From the NCBI GenBank assembly GCA_013140395.1, contig JABFSY010000167.1, forward strand, positions 1 to 9,062: a stretch of DNA of 9,062 nucleotides. The letters are read 5' to 3'. Positions 1-5,445 of this stretch are shown here, piece by piece. Position 1 is the first letter of the stretch. Each line of letters starts with the position of its first letter. Made by a program: the position numbers and the translations under genes. Under the pieces are notes generated by a model. That model had not been told where the DNA came from. It saw nothing but the letters and a program-made list of their open reading frames with translations, and made no database searches. Source of the stretch: Cyclobacteriaceae bacterium. GTDB lineage: Bacteria > Bacteroidota > Bacteroidia > Cytophagales > Cyclobacteriaceae.

Positions 1-18
1 GTATATAATAAACTCGTG

Positions 19-26
19 CAAAAGTA
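19..26 (-). promoter_or_regulatory. Candidate -7 promoter element for a gene beyond the left edge
   Basis: On the minus strand these bases read TACTTTTG, a perfect match to the Bacteroidota -7 consensus TAnnTTTG. It lies just past the SusCD terminator, which is where a promoter for a following minus-strand gene would be expected. No TTG or TTTG is seen 19-23 bases further upstream, and the gene it would serve is outside the window, so this is only a candidate. Confidence 0.2.
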
Positions 27-49
27 AGAAATGAAGCTTGATCTTGCCG

Positions 50-82
50 AAAAAAAAACGGTGCCAATGTGGCACCGTTTTT
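50..82 (-). terminator. Intrinsic (rho-independent) terminator of the SusCD operon
   Basis: A perfect inverted repeat, with arms 54-65 and 71-82 around the 5-base loop 66-70, has a GC-rich core GGTGCC/GGCACC flanked by A/T pairs. Read on the minus strand, the hairpin is followed directly by an unbroken run of T (complement of A50-A58), the classic terminator layout. It begins 23 bases after the SusD stop codon. The plus strand also has TTTTTATT after the stem, so it may act in both directions and also stop transcription entering from the left. Confidence 0.9.
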
Positions 83-105
83 ATTCTATCGACTAATGAG
101 AAAAA

Positions 106-1437
106 CTAAGGATTTTGCGCATCCCAATTCACCTCCTGAACTGGGCGCTCCAATTGAATTAAAACTTTCATCGGAGGTGTAATGTTTGGCAGAGCAATTT
201 GGGGTATCTTATCATATCTCCTCATGTCGATCCAACGATGACCTTCATACCACAAAGAATACAGCCTCTCCTTCAAAATTGCATTAATAGCTAGATCTTT
301 TGTCGCAGGCTCCGCTGTTAATACTGGTAGGCCATTTGCCACTCTAACTATGTCCAGAAGCCTTTTAACTTCTGTAAAGTTAGGCACTGCTTGATTGGCA
401 GCTATCTCCGCTCCAATTAAAAGCAACTCTTCATTTCGTATAATAGGAACTGATTGGCTAGCGGAAGTATATACAACGGACTTATACTTAGCACTGACAT
501 TGGTTCCAGAAGTATAACTCCACGGCCCGCCAGTTGTGGTCACTTTCCCAAGTCTTTTGTCACCGGCCTCGATCACATCAAAAACTTCGTTAAGCCCAAC
601 AATTGTAACGGACGATGTATTAAGTAAAGTATTAGCAATATCTGGTGAACTGGGATTAAAAGTATGTGCTGGTCCACTCTCTAGAACGCCTGCTTCAACC
701 CTAAAGGTCTGAGGATACAGCAATGCAGCTTTGACCCAATCCTTCTGATAAATTGCTACTCTTAAAGCAATTGCTCTATTGAATTGCTTGAACAAAACAG
801 GAGTATTAAATGAACTAAAACCCGATGGCATTGAAAAGGCGAAACTACCAGCATCCAACTGAGTTGCACCCTCGTCCAAGAATCCAGCAATGCCGGCCAA
901 AGACTCAGCATAAGTAGCCGGTTTGCTTGGCTTAAATGGATCCTCTACGTTGAGTCTCACGCCATTTTGATATTGGACATTTAGCATATACAAGTACGCC
1001 AATCCCTTAAAAGTATTTGCAAGTCCTTTGTACCCATTTTTCTGCTCTGCTGTAATCTTGGTAGACTTTTCAGCAGCAGCCAAAAGAATGTTAGCTTGGC
1101 GTATAGGCAACCCGAAACTGGTAGTGGCGCCATTGTAAAAAGCAGAATTGTCAATCGGCCTTAAGCCATTCAACTCGGTCATCCACCTTGATTCTGTGGC
1201 ATTGAAGTTAAACAGTTCCTTCCCCAAAGTACCAGTAACCTGAAGATAAATAGGTAATCCATTTCTGGCAAGTGAAAACTGACCATAAACTAGGCTGTTG
1301 AGCTCAAGTGCTGTATCATCATTTCCAATCGATCCAGTTCCCAAATAGTTGGGATCGGGAACGCTTTCGAGCGAGCACGCATTCATCGCAAATAATGCAA
1401 TGAATGTTATTACAACTTTAAAAAGTTTTGTTTTCAT
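106..1437 (-). CDS. SusD/RagB-family nutrient-binding outer-membrane lipoprotein
   Basis: This is the surface-exposed lid and substrate-binding partner of the SusC-type channel encoded just upstream. The 443-residue protein starts with a lipoprotein signal peptide: a basic MKTKLFK, a hydrophobic stretch, then the lipobox MNAC with Cys21 as the likely lipidated residue. The family's helical TPR-like core is visible around residues 110-160 (RQANILLAAAE, then KGLANTFKGLAYLYMLN). The conserved C-terminal signatures follow: RNEELLLIGAE near 334-344, ERLYSLWYEGHRWIDMRR near 390-407, and a final RPVQEVNW. Its length is at the short end for SusD proteins, with no sign of truncation. It is the second gene of a two-gene operon, 34 bases after SusC, and ends in TAG shortly before a strong terminator. 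The ligand cannot be read from the sequence; glycan is common, but peptide and other ligands are known in the family. Confidence 0.97.
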   Translation of the reverse strand: MKTKLFKVVITFIALFAMNACSLESVPDPNYLGTGSIGNDDTALELNSLVYGQFSLARNGLPIYLQVTGTLGKELFNFNATESRWMTELNGLRPIDNSAFYNGATTSFGLPIRQANILLAAAEKSTKITAEQKNGYKGLANTFKGLAYLYMLNVQYQNGVRLNVEDPFKPSKPATYAESLAGIAGFLDEGATQLDAGSFAFSMPSGFSSFNTPVLFKQFNRAIALRVAIYQKDWVKAALLYPQTFRVEAGVLESGPAHTFNPSSPDIANTLLNTSSVTIVGLNEVFDVIEAGDKRLGKVTTTGGPWSYTSGTNVSAKYKSVVYTSASQSVPIIRNEELLLIGAEIAANQAVPNFTEVKRLLDIVRVANGLPVLTAEPATKDLAINAILKERLYSLWYEGHRWIDMRRYDKIPQIALPNITPPMKVLIQLERPVQEVNWDAQNP

Positions 1438-1471
1438 ATTTTAAAAAATTATTTCGTTGAATTACTAACAA

Positions 1472-4400
1472 TTAAAAGTCAATAGCGATATGAAACATGT
1501 AACGCCTCACGGCTGGAATACTTCCAATATCAACACCACTGCCTAATGCAGCAGAACCAAAGTTGGAATTCTCAGGATCGTAGCCAGCAGTATAATCGGT
1601 CCATCTCAATATGTTGTTTCCGGAAACACCAATACGAATTCCTTCGATGGCACCTCCAAAAACCTTCTGAAGTCTAGCTGCCGGAATGCGGTAGTAAAGT
1701 GATACTTCCCTTAGTTTTAAGAAACTAGTGACTACCGGGTTGTAACCCTCTGCAGGTTTGCCTTCTGATATTAGTCCATTTACATTCTGACGAGCTATTC
1801 CATTTTCCACTGCGTTGGCAGGATCTGTTACTAATTTCCCATCACTTCCTCTTCCTAAGCTCTTGGAATTCCAATCGGAGGTGTTTCCGCCCTCGTCCCA
1901 AAGGACGCGTGCAAGTGAAACCACAGTAAACTCATGACGATAATTGAATAACGCAGAAAACTCAAAGTTTTTCAAAAACGTAATCCGTTGGTTTAACGAA
2001 AACTCATACTTCGGCTGTTGATCACCATAGACTGTCCAAGAAGTTGGGTTTGCTGGATCTGTCCTAGGTTGGCCAACAATTTGAGTGGGTGACAAGTCTT
2101 GTTTTACTCTCCACTGTCCAAAAGTTGCTCCAAACCCGCCAGTCAATCTTTCAGGAATTGCAAGGCGAGTAATTTCAGAACGATTGAACCAGAAAATCGG
2201 TTGCACAAACCAACTAATTTTGTTGTTTTTTATTATGTCAGCACCTATCGAAACCTCCATTCCTGTATTGACTAAGTCAGCTGCATTGATCAACTGCGAA
2301 GTAACTCCCGTTGTTGGCGCTGTTGTGAGCGGCTGGATAAGATCAAATACTTTCTTGTTATACAAAGTTACCTCTGCTGTTACGCGATTGTTGAACAAGC
2401 CAAAATCAATTCCATACTCAAATTCAGTAGCTGTCTCTGGTTTGATATTTGGAGTTCCTACAGCAGTAAATGGCACAACTCCAGGCTTGGAACCAACACC
2501 AATTGTATTAAACTGGGTGTAAAGAGTTCCAAAAGTTGGCAACCCAGCTGTTTGTCCATAAGCTGCTCTCACTTTAAGCTGACTAATCGCATCAGGAAGT
2601 TTAACAAGTTTATGAATATTAGCGGCAACTGACCCTCTTGGAAATCCATACCATTTCGTTTGATCACCTAATAAAGTGGATCTATCAAAACGCACCCCAA
2701 CAGAAGCAATAAATTTATCTTCAAAATTAGCTTCCTGCTGAACGAATATACCTTGATCTGTACTTCTTTCGATGAGCACATCCTGCTCAAAAACGGCTGC
2801 ACGAGCGGGATTGCTAACACCAGGACTCAAACCTCGGCCACGAACATAATTGGCACGAGCATTTGTTCCAAGTTGGACAATACCGGCAGACGTGGTTAGT
2901 GCCAGCTTTCCATCCAATGCATTGTGGGTTAATACAGCGGATGCCTGAATATTGTATTTAATTACTTCGTTTCTAGTATCCTGTGCGTAGCCAGGGTTTG
3001 GTTCACCTTGCTGAGATTGAAGTTCAGTTGGCAACCAAATCAAGGCGTATCCATTCTGGTAGTCTAACCCGCCATTAAGTTTAAATGCCAATGTCGTTTT
3101 CTCGGTATTGATTGCATAAGCAGTTAAGTTAAATCCTTGAAAAAAGCGATTCACTTTTTGATTGTTTACGGCTTTGTCGCGAATGGCAAGGGGATTTTCA
3201 CCGACTGGATTATCTGGATAATTGCCCTTTGCATCTGGGAACAGGTTATAATAGGGTCTTGTATAAGGTAAAGAATATCCATAGTTGATACTGGAGTTGT
3301 CGTTTCCAGCCCACCCGCGGTCATTGTTTGTACTCACGAAATTTGAACTGATACCAATGTCAAGCCACTTAGTGATCTTATGATCAATATTTGCACGAAT
3401 AGAATACCGCTGGAAACCTGTATTCTTTACAATGCCAGTTTCATCGGCAATGCTTCCGTTGATGTAGAACTTCGTTTTCTGATCACCACCTGTTATGCTC
3501 AGTCGGGTGTTCTTTATCGATCCGGTACCTCCAAATACCTCCTTCTCCCAATCTGTGTAAGTGCCGTTTGCTTTAGCGGCATTCAAGGCAGGAATGTCGG
3601 ATGCACTATACCAATCAGTTAACTTTTGTGGCGTCCAGTCTGCTCCGCCATAAAATGACAACGCACTGCTTCCCCCAATATCCTGACCGAAACTAACTTT
3701 TGTTTTGCCGCCTTTACCGCGCTTTGTGGTAATAATTACTACGCCAGCGTTAGCACGTGTTCCATAAATAGCTGCTGCGGAAGCGCCTTTCAAAATCTCA
3801 ATGTTTTCAATATCGTCAGGATTCAAATCGGCCAGTCGGTTAGCGTTATTATCCTGTGCAGAGGCGGCAGAACCACCTACTGCTTTATTCGCTTGAGAAC
3901 GTCCGCTTGAATTTTGGCTGTTATCAATATACACACCATCTACAATGAAGAGCGGCTGTGACGCAGATGATCCTAGAGTAGATACACCGCGGAATTGCAT
4001 GTTGAAACCACCACCCGGCATGGAACCGTTGGATTGAATGTTTGCTCCAGCTATTTTACCTTGAAACGCTCCATCAGTCGTTACCGGGCTAGTTGTTCCA
4101 ACAAGATCTCTTGCCGAAATTGTTGAAACCGCATTGGCCAAGTTAGCACGCTTTACGTTGGTAGCAAGACCAGACACTACAACCTCTTGCAAGGTGGAGA
4201 TATCTTCTTCCATCGTAATTGCTAATGAAGTTGAGTTACTAACCCTAACACTCTGCGTAGTAAATCCAACAAAAGAAAAAACAAGTTCAGGATCGTTGCC
4301 GGAGGCATTGATCGAGAACGCTCCCTCCACATCGGTAATCGTTCCTGTAGAAGTACCTTTCAATGTTACGTTCACACCAGGCAAGCCAGCGCCATCAGCG

Positions 4401-4495
4401 CCTGTTACTTTGCCAGTTACTACCCTCTCTTGTGCATACAAACCGGTGTTCACCAGCGCTGCAAAAAGAAGAATTAACAGTACAATTCTCTTCAT
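1472..4495 (-). CDS. SusC/RagA-family TonB-linked outer-membrane channel
   Basis: The product is the TonB-dependent outer-membrane transporter of a SusCD complex, importing a SusD-captured ligand into the periplasm using inner-membrane energy. The 1007 residues show the family's usual order. A signal peptide is probably cut after Ala21 (LYA|QE). A carboxypeptidase-D-regulatory-like domain covers about 24-98 (VVTGKVTGADGAGLPGVNVTL). A TonB-box-like segment, QEVVVSG, lies near 103-109. The plug contains PLFIVDGVYID near 181-191, LNPDDIENIEILKGASAA near 224-241, and YGTRANAGVVIITTKRGKGG near 244-263. The barrel ends in RRYMFHIAIDF, whose final Phe fits a BAM recognition signal. No N-terminal secretin/TonB (STN) domain is present, which argues against direct signalling to an anti-sigma factor. 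SusD follows 34 bases downstream. The length is normal and the frame is intact. The substrate is unknown because no degradative enzyme is encoded nearby in the window. Confidence 0.98.
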   Translation of the reverse strand: MKRIVLLILLFAALVNTGLYAQERVVTGKVTGADGAGLPGVNVTLKGTSTGTITDVEGAFSINASGNDPELVFSFVGFTTQSVRVSNSTSLAITMEEDISTLQEVVVSGLATNVKRANLANAVSTISARDLVGTTSPVTTDGAFQGKIAGANIQSNGSMPGGGFNMQFRGVSTLGSSASQPLFIVDGVYIDNSQNSSGRSQANKAVGGSAASAQDNNANRLADLNPDDIENIEILKGASAAAIYGTRANAGVVIITTKRGKGGKTKVSFGQDIGGSSALSFYGGADWTPQKLTDWYSASDIPALNAAKANGTYTDWEKEVFGGTGSIKNTRLSITGGDQKTKFYINGSIADETGIVKNTGFQRYSIRANIDHKITKWLDIGISSNFVSTNNDRGWAGNDNSSINYGYSLPYTRPYYNLFPDAKGNYPDNPVGENPLAIRDKAVNNQKVNRFFQGFNLTAYAINTEKTTLAFKLNGGLDYQNGYALIWLPTELQSQQGEPNPGYAQDTRNEVIKYNIQASAVLTHNALDGKLALTTSAGIVQLGTNARANYVRGRGLSPGVSNPARAAVFEQDVLIERSTDQGIFVQQEANFEDKFIASVGVRFDRSTLLGDQTKWYGFPRGSVAANIHKLVKLPDAISQLKVRAAYGQTAGLPTFGTLYTQFNTIGVGSKPGVVPFTAVGTPNIKPETATEFEYGIDFGLFNNRVTAEVTLYNKKVFDLIQPLTTAPTTGVTSQLINAADLVNTGMEVSIGADIIKNNKISWFVQPIFWFNRSEITRLAIPERLTGGFGATFGQWRVKQDLSPTQIVGQPRTDPANPTSWTVYGDQQPKYEFSLNQRITFLKNFEFSALFNYRHEFTVVSLARVLWDEGGNTSDWNSKSLGRGSDGKLVTDPANAVENGIARQNVNGLISEGKPAEGYNPVVTSFLKLREVSLYYRIPAARLQKVFGGAIEGIRIGVSGNNILRWTDYTAGYDPENSNFGSAALGSGVDIGSIPAVRRYMFHIAIDF

Positions 4496-4534
4496 AGTTT
4501 AATGATTTTAAGTTTAACATATGGTAAACATAAA

Positions 4535-4567
4535 CAAAATAAAATTCTATGTCGGTATGAACCACAA
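4535..4567 (-). promoter_or_regulatory. Candidate SusCD promoter
   Basis: Read on the minus strand, TTG (4567-4565) is followed after 22 bases by TTATTTTG (4542-4535). The second element differs from the Bacteroidota -7 consensus TAnnTTTG at one position, and the spacing lies within the 17-23 range reported for the group. Transcription would start near 4530, giving a leader of about 35 bases before the SusC ATG at 4495. It is the only reasonable match I found in the 220-base gap upstream of SusC. Confidence 0.3.
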
Positions 4568-4570
4568 GAA

Positions 4571-4610
4571 TAAAATACCGTAAAATGAGTTAAAATAGCA
4601 ATACTATTTT
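4571..4610. repeat. Three TAAAAT boxes at 10-base spacing, joined to an inverted repeat
   Basis: The hexamer TAAAAT occurs at 4571-4576, 4581-4586 and 4591-4596, exactly 10 bases apart. A fourth copy at 4540-4545 is 31 bases from the first, still close to helical phase. The last box of the triplet overlaps a perfect inverted repeat, AAAATAG (4592-4598) and CTATTTT (4604-4610), with a 5-base spacer. The block lies just upstream of the candidate SusCD promoter. It could be an A-tract bend, an AT-rich upstream element, or a regulator site; chance in AT-rich DNA is also possible. Confidence 0.4.
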
Positions 4611-4716
4611 GTTTGAATGTATTGCTTAACTTCTAGCAAGTATTAATCTGTGCGAGTTAACTTGCTTCAGAAAACATCAGATGAGGGCCAATAACAAGAA
4701 GTGATGAGCGGAAGGT

Positions 4717-4842
4717 TTATAAAAATACCATTGTATAAATGGCATAAATCACAATCATCAAGATCATGACGGCATACATGACTAAGTCTACACGAATGTA
4801 GTCTTTGTACTTCTGATACATCGCCACCCATCTCTTGAACAT
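4717..4842 (-). CDS. Small single-span membrane protein, 41 residues, function unknown
   Basis: I do not recognise a characterised family. The ORF begins with ATG at 4842 and ends with TAA at 4717-4719. Its N-terminal half is polar and basic (MFKRWVAMYQKYKDYIRVD). Residues 20-41 (LVMYAVMILMI, then VIYAIYTMVFL) form one strongly hydrophobic span reaching the C-terminus. The charge pattern predicts an inner-membrane protein with the N-terminus in the cytoplasm, though positive-inside rules are only a guide. In-frame GTG at 4860 would add six residues and follows a TGA directly, but it sits almost on the promoter octamer at 4862-4869, so ATG is preferred. A perfect TACTTTTG element 20 bases upstream and the clean protein-like pattern support a real gene. 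An overlapping frame in the same strand gives a cysteine- and histidine-rich peptide with no such features and is taken to be its shadow. Confidence 0.6.
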   Translation of the reverse strand: MFKRWVAMYQKYKDYIRVDLVMYAVMILMIVIYAIYTMVFL

Positions 4843-4861
4843 AGATTTCTTTCTTCGCACT

Positions 4862-4895
4862 CAAAAGTAGCTATTTGCTTTCAATCGGTTATCAA
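4862..4895 (-). promoter_or_regulatory. Candidate promoter of the small membrane protein gene
   Basis: Read on the minus strand, TTG (4895-4893) is followed after 23 bases by TACTTTTG (4869-4862), a perfect TAnnTTTG element. The predicted start of transcription near 4856 would leave a leader of roughly 10-15 bases before the ATG at 4842. The spacer is at the long end of the accepted range. Confidence 0.42.
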
Positions 4896-4905
4896 GCTAT
4901 TTTTA
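4874..4905 (+). promoter_or_regulatory. Candidate promoter of the toxin-antitoxin module
   Basis: TTTG (4874-4877) is followed after 20 bases by TATTTTTA (4898-4905), one mismatch from TAnnTTTG. The purine-rich AAAAGGGGAA at 4911-4920 abuts the antitoxin ATG and could serve as ribosome binding site, although it is closer than usual. The elements overlap the divergent minus-strand promoter candidate at 4862-4895, and an autoregulating toxin-antitoxin complex bound here might affect both directions. Confidence 0.3.
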
Positions 4906-4920
4906 CAGACAAAAGGGGAA

Positions 4921-5127
4921 ATGAAACTGATCGTTGAAGTGGCCGATAAAAGAGCAGATTTTGTAAAAGAATTACTTGATAGTCTTCCGTTCGTCAAAAC
5001 AAAAACAATCACGCCTCAAAAGGCACAGTTCTTAGAGGAGCTGAAAAAATCCGTGGCCGAAGTGTCTCTCGCAAAAAAAGGAAAGCTGAAGCTCCAATCG
5101 GCTCGAGAATTCTTAAATGAACTTTGA
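4921..5127 (+). CDS. Type II antitoxin, small partner of a RelE/ParE-family toxin
   Basis: This 68-residue protein is best explained as the antitoxin of the toxin that overlaps it, based on size, gene order and the overlap. Type II antitoxins bind and neutralise the toxin and often repress their own promoter. The first 25 residues (MKLIVEVADKRADFVKELLD) look like a beta strand followed by a helix. Residues about 33-48 are helical (KAQFLEELKKSVAEV). The tail, GKLKLQSAREFLNEL, is a basic-to-amphipathic segment of the kind that wraps around the toxin. No classical ribbon-helix-helix, AbrB or Xre DNA-binding domain is obvious, so autoregulation is not shown. The ATG has a purine-rich stretch directly upstream. 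Its last 11 bases overlap the toxin start, which suggests translational coupling and a controlled antitoxin-to-toxin ratio. Confidence 0.78.
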   Translation: MKLIVEVADKRADFVKELLDSLPFVKTKTITPQKAQFLEELKKSVAEVSLAKKGKLKLQSAREFLNEL

Positions 5128-5443
5128 GGTTGAAGTAACATTTTATTTCAAAAAGCAAGCCAAAAGACTTGCTAAGAAATACCCATCGCTCCCTAGTGAA
5201 CTCAGAGAGCTCATTTCGTCTCTAGAAAAATCTCCAGCTCAGGGAACCATGATCGGGAGAGGCTGTTATAAAATTCGTCTTTCCATTGCTTCTAAATCGA
5301 AAGGGAAATCGGGAGGCGGTAGAGTGATCACACATTTGCAAGTTTCCAAGAAAAAGGTGTATTTACTTTCTATCTATGATAAGTCCGAAATGGAGAGCAT
5401 CACGCCTTCTGATTTGAGTGGTCTACTCAAACTTATACCCTAA
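5117..5443 (+). CDS. RelE/ParE-family toxin of a type II toxin-antitoxin module
   Basis: The 108 residues fit the RelE/ParE fold. The N-terminus (EVEVTFYFKKQAKRLAKKYP) matches the typical 'F-x-K-x-A-K-R-L-x-K-K-Y' opening helix. A second helix follows (LRELISSLEKSP). The core, GCYKIRLSIASKSKGKSGGG at 49-68 and RVITHLQV at 69-76, is rich in the basic residues these toxins use on RNA or partner proteins. The strand VYLLSIYDKSE at 81-91 is characteristic of the Bacteroidota branch. RelE members cleave ribosome-bound mRNA and ParE members inhibit gyrase; which applies here cannot be decided from sequence. The length is normal and there is no frameshift, so it is probably functional. It overlaps the antitoxin by 11 bases. 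Its stop is only two bases before the next large gene, which may therefore be co-transcribed. Confidence 0.88.
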   Translation: MNFEVEVTFYFKKQAKRLAKKYPSLPSELRELISSLEKSPAQGTMIGRGCYKIRLSIASKSKGKSGGGRVITHLQVSKKKVYLLSIYDKSEMESITPSDLSGLLKLIP

Positions 5444-5445
5444 TC

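Noticed and set aside
2085..2522. Plus-strand 145-codon open frame inside the SusC gene
   Set aside because: It lies antisense to the conserved SusC barrel, has no recognisable domain, and is explained by the codon pattern of the real gene. The same holds for frames at 3380-3622 and 4134-4502.
4667..4864. A 65-codon minus-strand frame starting with TTG, rich in Cys and His, which might suggest a metal-binding small protein
   Set aside because: It overlaps the better 41-residue membrane frame on the same strand, needs a TTG start lying in the promoter octamer, and its Cys/His residues follow no recognisable zinc-binding spacing.
4921..5443. Toxin-antitoxin module as a recent mobile insertion with flanking repeats
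   Set aside because: I looked for direct or inverted repeats at the two borders and saw none; no transposase or integrase is present.
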